Shown one piece after another: positions 15,490 to 23,893 of a stretch of DNA of 39,246 nucleotides. Under the pieces are notes generated by a model. The model searched no databases. It was not told the DNA's origin and saw only the letters and a list, made by a program, of their open reading frames with translations. Source of the stretch: CAZLYF01 sp964586835 (GTDB lineage: Bacteria > Bacillota > Clostridia > Christensenellales > Aristaeellaceae); assembly GCA_964586835.1 (NCBI GenBank), contig CAZPIC010000023.1, positions 1 to 39,246 on the forward strand. Reading direction: 5' to 3'. Numbering within the stretch: the first letter of the stretch is position 1; the number at the start of each line of letters is the position of its first letter. A program made the translations under genes and the position numbers.

Positions 15490-16494
15490 ATGAAAAAAGG
15501 CCAGGACAGGCATATGGGGGCTGCGCTGGCCGGTTTTTTCCGGGAATGGGGCCTGATCGCGGTGATCGTCGTCATCACGGTCACCGCAACCCTGGTCCGC
15601 CCCGCCTTCCTGAGCGGGGGCAATATCCTGAATATCCTGCGGGCGTATTCGACCATCGGCATCGCCTCGGTGGGAATGGCGTACACAGTGATGGGCGGCG
15701 GTATGGATCTCTCCGTGGGGTCTACCATCTCCCTCTCTGCCGTTGTGACCATGCTGATCATCAATGGTGCGACCGTGGACCGGACAGCGCCGGCTTACGC
15801 TGCGATCCTCGCGCTGTTTGTAGGGATTGCGATCGGCGCCGCAGTGGGGGCGGTCAACGGCGGCATCATTGCCGCGGTCAACGGCCGCATGGGCGAAAGC
15901 TTCATCATCACCTATGCCATGCAGATTGTCATTGCTGCTGCCAGCCAGGCAGTAGTCAAAGGGATGTTCCAGGCCGCGGCCTACCGAAGCGGGCTGTTTA
16001 AGAGCTTTGGGCAGGGGATGGCGCCGGTGCTCTTTTTCCTTGCGGTTGCGGCGCTGATGCACTTCATCCTCAAGCGAACGATCTTTGGACGCCATCTTTA
16101 TTTCCTTGGCGCGAACATGGACGCTGCAAAGATGGCCGGGATCCGGATCCGGCGGGTAAGGCTTGCTGCCCATATCCTCTGCGGCATGTGCGCAGGGCTG
16201 GCGGGGGTTTTGGTGGTCAGCCGTGTGAACTCCGCCTCCGTCCTCCAGGGACAGAACTATGAGCTGGACGCCCTGGCCTGCGTGGCCATCGGAGGGGTCT
16301 CCCTGGCGGGGGGCGAGGGAAGCATAGGAAAAACGGTGCTGGGTGTCCTGGTGATTGGCTTTATGCTGACGGCGCTCAACGTCCTTGGCGTCCAGTCCAA
16401 CGCGCAGCTGATCGTGCGCGGCGCCGTCATCGCGTCAGCCGTCATCATGGATACAGCCAATAAGTCGGCCAGGCTGAGGGAGGCTGCCGTATGA
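15490..16494 (+). CDS. Sugar-type ABC transporter permease (BPD_transp_2 family)
   Basis: This 334-residue integral membrane protein is of the RbsC type. It has roughly nine to ten hydrophobic segments starting at residue 21 and the conserved GGGMDLSVGS motif (69-78). GANMDAAKMAGIRIRR is the cytoplasmic coupling segment that contacts the ATPase, and ACVAIGGVSLAGGEGS is a later family block. It overlaps the next permease by four bases (ATGA), so the pair is translated together and probably forms a heterodimer. It is closer in motif to the permease at 20796 than to its own partner at 16491. Confidence 0.94.
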   Translation: MKKGQDRHMGAALAGFFREWGLIAVIVVITVTATLVRPAFLSGGNILNILRAYSTIGIASVGMAYTVMGGGMDLSVGSTISLSAVVTMLIINGATVDRTAPAYAAILALFVGIAIGAAVGAVNGGIIAAVNGRMGESFIITYAMQIVIAAASQAVVKGMFQAAAYRSGLFKSFGQGMAPVLFFLAVAALMHFILKRTIFGRHLYFLGANMDAAKMAGIRIRRVRLAAHILCGMCAGLAGVLVVSRVNSASVLQGQNYELDALACVAIGGVSLAGGEGSIGKTVLGVLVIGFMLTALNVLGVQSNAQLIVRGAVIASAVIMDTANKSARLREAAV

Positions 16495-17456
16495 ACGCGT
16501 CCGCTGTCAGACGGCTTGTGAGGGAGCAGCCGGTCTTTCTGATCTTTCTCTCCTTCATCCTCCTGATGCTTGCCTTCAAGCCGAGCTTTTTAAGCCAGGA
16601 CAATGTCAGGAACGTTTTGGTCGACGCCTCGATCTACGGTGTTTCAGCGCTGGCAATGACTATGGCGATCATTACAGGGGCCTTTGATCTATCCCTTGCT
16701 TCAAACTTTGCCTGGGCGCAGATCTTTTTCTGCTATCTGCTGAACCTGTGGGGAGGCTCCGCCCTCGGCATCTTTTTTTCGTTCCTGCTTATGCTGGTGT
16801 CCTGTACGCTGCTGGGCTGTGTCAATGGGGCTCTGGTGGTCTTTGGCCGAATCCCGCCGTTTATTGCCACGCTGAGTACCATGACAGCTATCAAAGGTGG
16901 CTGCCTTCTGTTTACAGGGGGAAACATGATTTCAACCTCGAACCCCTTTGTAATTTCAATGGGCAGAGGAACGCTGATGGGGCTGTCCTATCTGACATAC
17001 GTCTTCATCGCCATCGTCATCCTGGCGCACTTTGTCATGCGATATACACGTTTCGGGCGTGGTTTGTATGCGATGGGGGGAAGCTACGCCGTAGCTGAGC
17101 TATCAGGGATCCCTGTAAGGCGGAACCGCTTTGCAGTCTTTGCGCTTTTAGGGCTTGCCGCCGGCGTTTCAGGCGCGATGTTTGTCTGTCTCATGCGAGC
17201 GGGCTCTGTGCTGTATGGGACAGACCTTTCTTTAACCTGTGTGGCGGCCACGGTGGTGGGAGGCACGCCTCTGTCCGGCGGCAAGGGCAGTGTGCTCAAG
17301 ACCGTGCTTGGGATCCTCCTGATCTATGTCCTTTACAAGGGTCTCGCCTTTTTGGGGCTTCAGGGGTACTACAACACGATGATCAGGGGCCTCGTCCTGT
17401 TGGCGGTGGTCTCTGTCGATGCGTATCTGACAGCGACCCGCCGTCGAAAGCGATGA
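16491..17456 (+). CDS. Second permease of the first CUT2-type importer
   Basis: This 321-residue membrane protein of the same BPD_transp_2 family has the variant motif GAFDLSLASNFAW (63-75) in place of DLSVGS. Multiple hydrophobic helices are present, with the cytoplasmic loop GGSYAVAELSGIPVRR and the late block CVAATVVGGTPLSGGKGS. It is coupled to the upstream permease through an ATGA overlap. Its FDLSxASxFAW pattern recurs in the permease at 21763, supporting duplication of the whole ATPase-permease-permease cassette. Confidence 0.94.
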   Translation: MNASAVRRLVREQPVFLIFLSFILLMLAFKPSFLSQDNVRNVLVDASIYGVSALAMTMAIITGAFDLSLASNFAWAQIFFCYLLNLWGGSALGIFFSFLLMLVSCTLLGCVNGALVVFGRIPPFIATLSTMTAIKGGCLLFTGGNMISTSNPFVISMGRGTLMGLSYLTYVFIAIVILAHFVMRYTRFGRGLYAMGGSYAVAELSGIPVRRNRFAVFALLGLAAGVSGAMFVCLMRAGSVLYGTDLSLTCVAATVVGGTPLSGGKGSVLKTVLGILLIYVLYKGLAFLGLQGYYNTMIRGLVLLAVVSVDAYLTATRRRKR

Positions 17457-17647
17457 GGAGGCCGGCGAAGCGCTCCAGACCGCTGCTGCGCTGACCGACG
17501 AGCCAGAAAAGCGTGCACGCCTTTGTCGGTGTGCCTGACAGAGGGCCTGAAAAGGCAGGAACGGAAAGGAGGATGGGGGACCGGGAACATGGCAGCGCCC
17601 CACAGCGGCAGCGCATGCAGGATGTCAAAGGAAAGGGAGGCAGAAAA

Positions 17648-18820
17648 ATGGCGTATTACAACGAAAAGGAAACCGCAAAACGGATTGATGATCTGAAGGC
17701 GATTTTAAGCGCAAAAGGTCTGGACGCAGCGCTCATCTATTATGACGAGCTGAACATTGCCAATGGCTGGTATCTGACAGGATGGGCGCCCCAGTTTGAA
17801 AAGGGCGCCGTGCTCGTGCCCATCAAGGGGGAACCCCTGCTGCTGGGAGGACCGGAGAGCGAACCGTTTGCCCAGATGGCGTCAGCGATCCGAAAGACAC
17901 GGAGCTTTCCCGTATTCATGGTGCCCGAAGAGGAGTATCCCAACGCCACCATCATCAATTTCAGCCAGCTTAACGAGGAGCTCAAGGCGGAGGGCACGGT
18001 GCTCCGAAGGATCGGCTTTGTCGGGACTGCGACGATTCCACATCAGGTGTATGTGGACTTTGAGACAGGCTTCAAAGGCATCGAGCTTGTGGACATCACG
18101 GACGAGTATGAGAAGATGCGCGCCTACAAAACCCCCTGGGAACTGCAGCAGATCCGCGCCGCGACCGCGCTGTGTGACAAGGCGTACGACGCCATGGTCG
18201 AGGCGATCAAGCCTGGCGCTCACGAATACAAAGTGGCCGCGGCAGGGGAATATGTGTGCAGGGTCAACGGCGCGAGCAGCTTTGCGTATACCTGTATCGT
18301 AGGCTCGGGTCCCCGGGCCAAAGCCGTCGTCCCCACGGCGACGGACCGGGTGATGGAGGACGGTGAGCTGGTCATGATCGGCATCGCGCCCCGGGTCAAT
18401 GGCTACGCCGGGACCTTCGGGGATACGCTCCCTGTCAATGGGGTCTTTACGCAGCGGCAGAAAGATCTTCTAAACCACATGCGCGAAACCATGAGGCTGA
18501 CCAAAGCCGTGCTCCGGCCTGGGATGACCGGCCGTGAAATAGATGTTCCCGGCAGGAAATACTATGAAAAACACGGGCTTGACCGCTACATTGTCTGCCC
18601 GTTTGCCCATTCCATCGGCCTGATGGAGGCGGAAGCGCCGTTCTTTGGGCCCAATGGGGATTTCGTGCTGGTTCCCGGCATGGCGGTCATGATAGATGTG
18701 AGCTTTTTTAACCACCCCGAACTGCATGGAGGGCGTATCGAGACAGGGTATGTGATCACAGAAACCGGTTGCGAGCCGCTCTCCCCCAAAATGGACGCCT
18801 ATTTCATGAAGGATCTGTAA
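17648..18820 (+). CDS. M24-family (creatinase / Xaa-Pro aminopeptidase fold) protein with degenerate metal site
   Basis: This 390-residue cytosolic protein has a creatinase N-terminal domain (about 1-155) and a pita-bread M24 domain (about 160-385). By my alignment to methionine aminopeptidase ligands D97, D108, H171, E204 and E235, the equivalents here are G245, T256, H321, D350 and E365. Both aspartates are lost, as in metal-free creatinase. It may therefore hydrolyse a C-N bond without metals or be non-peptidase. GGGAGG lies seven bases upstream of the ATG; in-frame ATGs farther upstream lack good sites. It sits between the two ABC importers and 13 bp before the ASRT gene. The 190 bases before it show no clear terminator. 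Confidence 0.88.
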   Translation: MAYYNEKETAKRIDDLKAILSAKGLDAALIYYDELNIANGWYLTGWAPQFEKGAVLVPIKGEPLLLGGPESEPFAQMASAIRKTRSFPVFMVPEEEYPNATIINFSQLNEELKAEGTVLRRIGFVGTATIPHQVYVDFETGFKGIELVDITDEYEKMRAYKTPWELQQIRAATALCDKAYDAMVEAIKPGAHEYKVAAAGEYVCRVNGASSFAYTCIVGSGPRAKAVVPTATDRVMEDGELVMIGIAPRVNGYAGTFGDTLPVNGVFTQRQKDLLNHMRETMRLTKAVLRPGMTGREIDVPGRKYYEKHGLDRYIVCPFAHSIGLMEAEAPFFGPNGDFVLVPGMAVMIDVSFFNHPELHGGRIETGYVITETGCEPLSPKMDAYFMKDL

Positions 18821-18833
18821 GGAGGCCCCTGCC

Positions 18834-19193
18834 ATGGAACTCGGAAAAAGGACCTGGGTGTTTGCCGATGGAGACCTTCCCCCTCGCGGGGACGCGGAAC
18901 CCTTCGGACATGAAGCCCTGATGATCGTCAACAACACGACGGAAGAGGCGCAGATCAGCCTGGAAATCCTCTTTGAGGATCAGGATCCGGTCTCCGGTAT
19001 CCGCCTTGCGGTTCCCGCCCGTCGGGTGAAATGCGTCCGCATGGACGAACCGCTGGGAGAGGAAGACTACAGGATTCCCTTCGGGCAGTATGCGGTCATT
19101 TTGAGAAGTGACCAGCCTGTCGTGTGCCTCTATGGCCGTCTGGACAGGCGCAAGGACATGGCCTACTACGCCATCGGTGGCTTTGCCCAGTAA
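18834..19193 (+). CDS. ASRT-family protein (sensory rhodopsin transducer family)
   Basis: This 119-residue soluble all-beta protein matches the Anabaena sensory rhodopsin transducer family (Pfam ASRT). Family blocks are GKRTWVFADGDLPPRG, GHEALMIVNN, AQISLEILFEDQDPV, the strongly conserved VPARRVKCVRMDEP, IPFGQYAVILRSDQPVV and the YGRLDRR C-terminal strand. In Anabaena the tetrameric protein is a soluble transducer. Relatives in rhodopsin-free bacteria have been proposed as small-molecule, possibly sugar, binding proteins. There is no rhodopsin here. AAGGAGG lies eight bases upstream, and it follows the M24 gene by 13 bp, so the two are surely co-expressed. Role here: ligand sensing or binding (inference). 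Confidence 0.88.
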   Translation: MELGKRTWVFADGDLPPRGDAEPFGHEALMIVNNTTEEAQISLEILFEDQDPVSGIRLAVPARRVKCVRMDEPLGEEDYRIPFGQYAVILRSDQPVVCLYGRLDRRKDMAYYAIGGFAQ

Positions 19194-19221
19194 CCGCAAC
19201 GGCGTTTCGCTTGTCCTGTAA

Positions 19222-19246
19222 CCCGGCCGGCGGAGAGCCGGCCGGG
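19222..19246 (+). other. Intercistronic GC-rich stem-loop
   Basis: CCCGGCCGGC (19222-19231) and GCCGGCCGGG (19237-19246) form a perfect 10-bp stem with a 5-base loop between the ASRT gene and the second ATPase gene. No T-run follows, so it is more likely an mRNA processing or stabilising element than a full terminator. Confidence 0.65.
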
Positions 19247-19298
19247 ACACAGCGGGCGCTGGAAGCAGCGCTTGCACACAGATAGCCCGGGAGGGAAT

Positions 19299-20777
19299 AT
19301 GTCCGGATACAAGCTTGAAATGCGGGGGATCACCAAGTCGTTCCCGGGCGTTGTCGCGCTCAGAGACGTGTCGCTCCGCGTCAGGGAGGGAACGGTCCAT
19401 GCCCTCGTTGGTGAAAATGGCGCAGGGAAATCCACGCTGATGAAGATCCTCAGCGGCGTATACAAGGCCTCTGCCGGCGAGATGCTGATGGACGGTGCGG
19501 CGCTTGAGTTAAGCGGCGTTCGGGATGCGCAGAGCAAGGGGATCAGCATCATTTTCCAGGAATTTAACCTGATCAACACCCTGTCGGTGGCTGAGAATAT
19601 CTTTCTGGGACGATATACCGGCGAACGTCTTGTCGACTGGAAGCAGATCAGGCAACAGGCCTCAGACCTTCTGAAGCGCCTGGGATTCCCCATGAATGTT
19701 AACCGTACGGTGGGAACGCTTTCCACAGCGGAAAAGCAGCTTGTCGAGATCGCTAAAGCGCTGTCCTTTGACGCGAAGATCATCGCGATGGATGAGCCGA
19801 CCTCCTCCCTGACAAAACGCGAGGTGGAGCTGTTCTTCCCCATCATCAGGAAGCTCAGGGACAGCGGGATCACGGTCATCTACATATCCCACAAACTCGA
19901 GGAGATTTTCAGCATCTGCGATGACGTGACCATCCTCCGCGACGGCGCCGTGGTAGGGGTCAGCCCCGTCAGCGAGGTGACGCGGGAACAGGTCATCGAG
20001 AAGATGGTTGGCCGCAGCCTGGATATGGAATACCCCGCAAGGTCTGTCGTCCCCGGGGAGGTTGTACTATCTGTCCGGGATCTGAGCCGGGGGAACCGCC
20101 TTAAGCAGATCAGCTTTGAGCTCAGGGAGGGTGAAATCCTGGGCATTGCGGGCCTGGTGGGGGCCGGGAGAACGGAGCTCGCCGAAGCCCTGTTTGGCGC
20201 GGACCCGCCGGACAGCGGCGATGTCCTGATCCGCGGAAAGAAGGTCTCCATCCGCTCCACGCCAGCCGGGATGAAACAGTCCATCGGCATGCTGACGGAG
20301 GAAAGGAAAGAAACGGGCCTCATCCTGGAGATGGACGTGGCGAAGAACATTACGGTCACAAGGCTGCCCGCGGTCACCAAAAAGGGGATCATCCGCAAAA
20401 ACAGGGAAAGAGACGTCGCCCTGGCGCAGGTGGAGGCCTTGAGCATCAAGACGCCCGGAATCTCTCAAACCCTGGGCAATCTTTCCGGGGGCAACCAGCA
20501 AAAGGTTGTTATGGCGAAGTGGCTTTTTTCCGAAGCGGATATCCTGATTCTGGACGAGCCAACCAGGGGCATTGACGTCGGAGCAAAGTACGAGATCTAC
20601 TGCCTGATGAACCAGCTGAGCGAAGAGGGAAAGTCGATTATTATGATCTCGTCGGAACTGCCGGAAGTGTTGGGCATGAGCGATCGGATCCTCGTCATGC
20701 ACGAGGGCCGAATGAAAGGCGAGCTGGTCGGCGATGAAAAGACCGCCGAACGCGTCATGGAACTGGCAATTACCTGA
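19299..20777 (+). CDS. Second CUT2-type tandem ATPase subunit
   Basis: This 492-residue double ABC ATPase closely resembles the one at 13989-15473. Domain 1 carries GENGAGKS (38-45), LSTAEKQ and Walker B ending MDEPTSSL. Domain 2 carries the degenerate GLVGAGRTE, then LTEERKETGL, LSGGNQQK and ILILDEPTRGIDVG. The ATG at 19299 follows GGGAGGG; nine extra upstream codons are not family-like. It begins the second importer, whose gene order is ATPase-permease-permease-binding protein, with the binding protein last rather than first. Confidence 0.95.
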   Translation: MSGYKLEMRGITKSFPGVVALRDVSLRVREGTVHALVGENGAGKSTLMKILSGVYKASAGEMLMDGAALELSGVRDAQSKGISIIFQEFNLINTLSVAENIFLGRYTGERLVDWKQIRQQASDLLKRLGFPMNVNRTVGTLSTAEKQLVEIAKALSFDAKIIAMDEPTSSLTKREVELFFPIIRKLRDSGITVIYISHKLEEIFSICDDVTILRDGAVVGVSPVSEVTREQVIEKMVGRSLDMEYPARSVVPGEVVLSVRDLSRGNRLKQISFELREGEILGIAGLVGAGRTELAEALFGADPPDSGDVLIRGKKVSIRSTPAGMKQSIGMLTEERKETGLILEMDVAKNITVTRLPAVTKKGIIRKNRERDVALAQVEALSIKTPGISQTLGNLSGGNQQKVVMAKWLFSEADILILDEPTRGIDVGAKYEIYCLMNQLSEEGKSIIMISSELPEVLGMSDRILVMHEGRMKGELVGDEKTAERVMELAIT

Positions 20778-20795
20778 AACCGAGGGTGCATTTAC

Positions 20796-21776
20796 ATGGA
20801 TAGAACAGCGAAGAGACCAACAGTCACAGACCTCCTGCTGAATAACGGAATCCTGATGGTGATCCTCCTGCTGATTTTGCTGACAGGGGTGATCGAGCCT
20901 AACTTTTTCACATTCAGGAACCTTTTAAACGTCTTCAGACAGAATGCGGTGGTGGGCATCGTGGCCTGCGGGATCACCTTTTGCATCATTGGCGGGGCCT
21001 TTGACCTGTCTGTCGGCTCAATCGTTTCCCTGGCAGGAGTGATCACGATCCTTTCCATCAATGCCGGCGTGAATGAATACCTGGCGGTTGCATTCTCGCT
21101 GGCGGCCGGGTGTATGGTCGGCCTGATCAACGGAACACTGATTGCCGCCATTGACGGCCGCAGCGGAGAAGCGTTCATCATCACCTATGGGATGCAGGTG
21201 GTTGTGGCGTCCGTCGCCCTCTTTCCGTCCAACGGCCTGTTCATTGCGGGGAGGGTCAGCGAGGGCTTTTTCAAGACCATTGGCCGCAACTACTGGCCGA
21301 TCATCCTGTTTGCATCCATCGCCGTGGCCATGGAGTTCATCCTGAAAAAGACAAAGTACGGGCGCAGGATGTGCTTCATTGGCGGGAATATCCGGGTCGC
21401 GAAGATGAGCGGCGTCAGAGTCAAGCCCCTGCGCATCAGCTTCTATGCCATTTCAGGCCTGCTGGCAAGCTTTGCAGGGGTTCTCCAGTGTTCACGGGTG
21501 ACGTCATCCAACCCGACGGCAGGCATGGGTTTCGAAATGGACGCCATCGCCGCCGTCGTCGTGGGCGGCACAAGCACCAACGGTGGAAAGGGCAGCGTAA
21601 TGCGTACGTTGATCGGGGCCATCGTGCTGGGTGTCATGAGCAATGCCCTGAACATCCTTGGCATCACCGCCTATTACCAACAGGTTGTCAAAGGCCTGTT
21701 GATCATCCTTGCGGTGGCGATGGACCTGTGGAACAAGCAGTTCAGGCTCAGGAGGCTCTCCCATGAAAACGTATAG
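20796..21776 (+). CDS. Permease of the second CUT2-type importer
   Basis: This 326-residue BPD_transp_2 membrane protein has the canonical motif GGAFDLSVGS (66-75), several hydrophobic helices from residue 17, the coupling loop GGNIRVAKMSGVRVKP and the late block AAVVVGGTSTNGGKGS. It corresponds to the permease at 15490. Its final 14 bases overlap the start of the next permease, so translation is coupled. It lies 18 bp after the ATPase gene. Confidence 0.94.
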   Translation: MDRTAKRPTVTDLLLNNGILMVILLLILLTGVIEPNFFTFRNLLNVFRQNAVVGIVACGITFCIIGGAFDLSVGSIVSLAGVITILSINAGVNEYLAVAFSLAAGCMVGLINGTLIAAIDGRSGEAFIITYGMQVVVASVALFPSNGLFIAGRVSEGFFKTIGRNYWPIILFASIAVAMEFILKKTKYGRRMCFIGGNIRVAKMSGVRVKPLRISFYAISGLLASFAGVLQCSRVTSSNPTAGMGFEMDAIAAVVVGGTSTNGGKGSVMRTLIGAIVLGVMSNALNILGITAYYQQVVKGLLIILAVAMDLWNKQFRLRRLSHENV

Positions 21777-22722
21777 CAGCAAGCACGAAGGTTTGGTCCG
21801 TCTCCTCCTTGGGAACGCTGTTTCACTGATGGTCATCATCTTTGTGGTCTTTATGGTTTTCAGGAAACCCGTCTTTATCACCTGGCAGAACCTGAGCAAT
21901 ATCATCAACGAGTTTTCAGTCTATGGAATCACTGCCTGCGCCATGACGACAGCCATCATCTGCGGAGAGTTTGACCTGTCGGCCAGTTCTGTGTTCGCCT
22001 GGTCGACGGTGCTGACCTGTCTGTTGTGTAACACGCTGGGGTTTTTACCCGCGTTGATCCTGACGGTGGCCTGTGGCGCCCTCTTTGGCGCCTTCAACGG
22101 CGTGCTGGTGGCACGGGTGCGGATGCCCGCCTTTGTGGCCACCCTGGGCACCATGACCGCTATCAAGGGGCTGGCCTATATCGTGACGGATGCGCAGCCT
22201 GTCAACACGACAAACGGGACGCTCAAGGCCCTGGGCCAGGTGGACATCGCAGGCCTTGGTTCGGCATTCATCGTGTTTTTGTGCGTGTTTGGGGCCTTTG
22301 CCTGGTTCATGAAGAAGACTCGCAAAGGCCGCGCCATCTACGCGACGGGCGGCAATTATGAGGTGGCGCGGCTGTCGGGGATCCGGGTGATCCAGAGCAA
22401 GATGCTCGTGTTCGTATTTCTCGGAGCCTGCGCCGCGCTCTCCGGGTTCATGTACAGCTCCCGCATCATGGCGGGATGGGCGCCTTACGGCTCGGACCTT
22501 TCGCTTTACTGCGTGGCCGCGACCGTCATCGGCGGCACAAGCCTCGCCGGTGGAAGCGGAGGCATCCACCGGACCCTTATCGGTGTGCTTCTGATGGCCA
22601 TCATGTTCAATGCCCTGACCCTGCTGGGGGTAGAGGGATCCATGCAGAAGTTTATCAGGGGGATCGTGCTGATCACCGTGATTATGCTGGATGCTCTGGC
22701 CAGCCGTCGCCGGGGCAAATAA
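21763..22722 (+). CDS. Second permease of the second CUT2-type importer
   Basis: This 319-residue membrane protein has the variant motif CGEFDLSASSVFAW (67-80), the counterpart of GAFDLSLASNFAW in the permease at 16491. The cytoplasmic loop is GGNYEVARLSGIRVIQ and the late block CVAATVIGGTSLAGGSGG. The start at 21763 is fixed by AGGAGG seven bases upstream within the preceding gene; an in-frame ATG at 21709 would add an unrelated arginine/serine-rich tail. Together with 20796 it should form the heterodimeric translocation pore. Confidence 0.94.
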   Translation: MKTYSSKHEGLVRLLLGNAVSLMVIIFVVFMVFRKPVFITWQNLSNIINEFSVYGITACAMTTAIICGEFDLSASSVFAWSTVLTCLLCNTLGFLPALILTVACGALFGAFNGVLVARVRMPAFVATLGTMTAIKGLAYIVTDAQPVNTTNGTLKALGQVDIAGLGSAFIVFLCVFGAFAWFMKKTRKGRAIYATGGNYEVARLSGIRVIQSKMLVFVFLGACAALSGFMYSSRIMAGWAPYGSDLSLYCVAATVIGGTSLAGGSGGIHRTLIGVLLMAIMFNALTLLGVEGSMQKFIRGIVLITVIMLDALASRRRGK

Positions 22723-22776
22723 AAGGGATTGCACTTTGCGCAAGCAATGCAATATACAAAAAAAGGAGGAAGACCC

Positions 22777-23709
22777 ATGAAACGCATCCTGATTCTGGTA
22801 CTGGCACTGGCCATGCTGTCGACCTGCGCATTTGCTGAGGGAAAGAAGATCCTCATGTCCAGCGCCTACTTTACGGCTCCCTACGGAGCCCCCATGCAAA
22901 GGGCCGTTCAGTCCAAGGCAGAGGAGCTTGGCTACGCGGTTCAGATCGTCGATGGAGAAGAGAACGCCGACAAACAACTCGCGCAGTTTAAGACTGCTGT
23001 CGCCGATGGGTATGACGCCCTGATCTACTGGCCGGGCGACCAGGCATCCTCGCCGCCGGTGGTGGAGTACCTCAACAGCACGGGCCTGCCCTGGGTGGTG
23101 GTCAACACGGTCGTGGATGATACCGTCCTTGACCAGGTCCCGTGCATGATCGCTTCGGATGAGGTCGAAATCGGGCGCTGGCTTGGAAGGCTGGCCATCG
23201 AGTACTTTGAGAAGAGCGGAACCGAAACCAAGAACGTCGCCTATATCGAGGGCTCGCCGGGATCCAGCTACACAGACAACGTAACCATCGGCTTTAATGA
23301 GATTCTGGCGGGAACGGACATCGTCATCCTCAACGAACCTCAGTATGCCATGTATGACCCCTCAAAGGCTATGGCCATCATGGAAGACCTGCTCACCAAG
23401 TATGGCGACAAGATCGACCTGGTCGTCGCGCAGGACGGGGGCATGTTCCAAGGCGCCTATACGGCGATCGAGGACTACGGGTATCTGGGGAAACTGGGCA
23501 TTCTGTGCCAGGGGCAGGACCTGATCGTCAAAGAGAAGCTGCTGAGCGGCGATCTCTACGCCTCGGTCGCGCAGGATCCTTTCTCGGAAGGCGCCCTCTC
23601 GGTGGAGATGCTCGACAAGCTGATCCAGGGTGAAACGGTGGATCCGTGGGTCTATACCCCGACGGGCCCCATCTATGCACAGGATGTGGACGATTACAGC
23701 TGGTTCTGA
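22777..23709 (+). CDS. Substrate-binding protein of the second CUT2-type importer
   Basis: This 310-residue RbsB-like binding protein has a Sec signal peptide ending STCAFA before EGKK. AFA is an ideal signal-peptidase I site. The LSTC string is not a proper lipobox (threonine at -1), so the protein is probably secreted or periplasmic rather than lipid-anchored. The mature domain starts KKILMSSAYFTAPYGAP and includes AVADGYDALIYWPGD, EGSPGSSYTDN and VVAQDGGMFQ. AAAGGAGG sits just upstream of the ATG. It is paralogous to the binding protein at 12960 but diverged in the hinge and pocket regions, so the two may bind related but different ligands. Confidence 0.92.
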   Translation: MKRILILVLALAMLSTCAFAEGKKILMSSAYFTAPYGAPMQRAVQSKAEELGYAVQIVDGEENADKQLAQFKTAVADGYDALIYWPGDQASSPPVVEYLNSTGLPWVVVNTVVDDTVLDQVPCMIASDEVEIGRWLGRLAIEYFEKSGTETKNVAYIEGSPGSSYTDNVTIGFNEILAGTDIVILNEPQYAMYDPSKAMAIMEDLLTKYGDKIDLVVAQDGGMFQGAYTAIEDYGYLGKLGILCQGQDLIVKEKLLSGDLYASVAQDPFSEGALSVEMLDKLIQGETVDPWVYTPTGPIYAQDVDDYSWF

Positions 23710-23723
23710 CCGTGAAGCGGCTT

Positions 23724-23749
23724 GGGAAGGCTCTGGACAGAGCCTTCCC
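23724..23749 (+). terminator. Hairpin at the end of the ABC cluster
   Basis: GGGAAGGCTCT (23724-23734) and AGAGCCTTCCC (23739-23749) form a perfect 11-bp stem with a 4-base loop, 15 bases after the stop of the last binding protein. There is no U-run, so it may end transcription poorly or protect the mRNA 3' end. Confidence 0.5.
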
Positions 23750-23858
23750 ACCGCCCCTGAAACCACTGCACAAAGAGCCGCCCAATCAGAGGGCTTTCGC
23801 AAGAGAAGAAAGACCTGCGCACGACAGTCGATAGTCCAAAAGGAAAGACAGGCTACAG

Positions 23859-23893
23859 AAAAAGGACGGCCCTGCTGAAGAGGAGCAGGGCCG
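23859..23893 (-). terminator. Intrinsic terminator pointing to the minus strand
   Basis: On the minus strand a 10-bp stem CGGCCCTGCT/AGCAGGGCCG (23867-23893, 7-base loop) is followed by TCC and then TTTTT (complement of 23859-23863). On the plus strand there is no T-run after the stem. It would stop antisense transcription entering the ABC cluster, or end an unseen minus-strand transcript. Confidence 0.5.

Noticed and set aside
17513..17647. An upstream start for the M24 gene adding 45 residues
   Set aside because: The extra part is unlike the family, while GGGAGG sits seven bases before the ATG at 17648.
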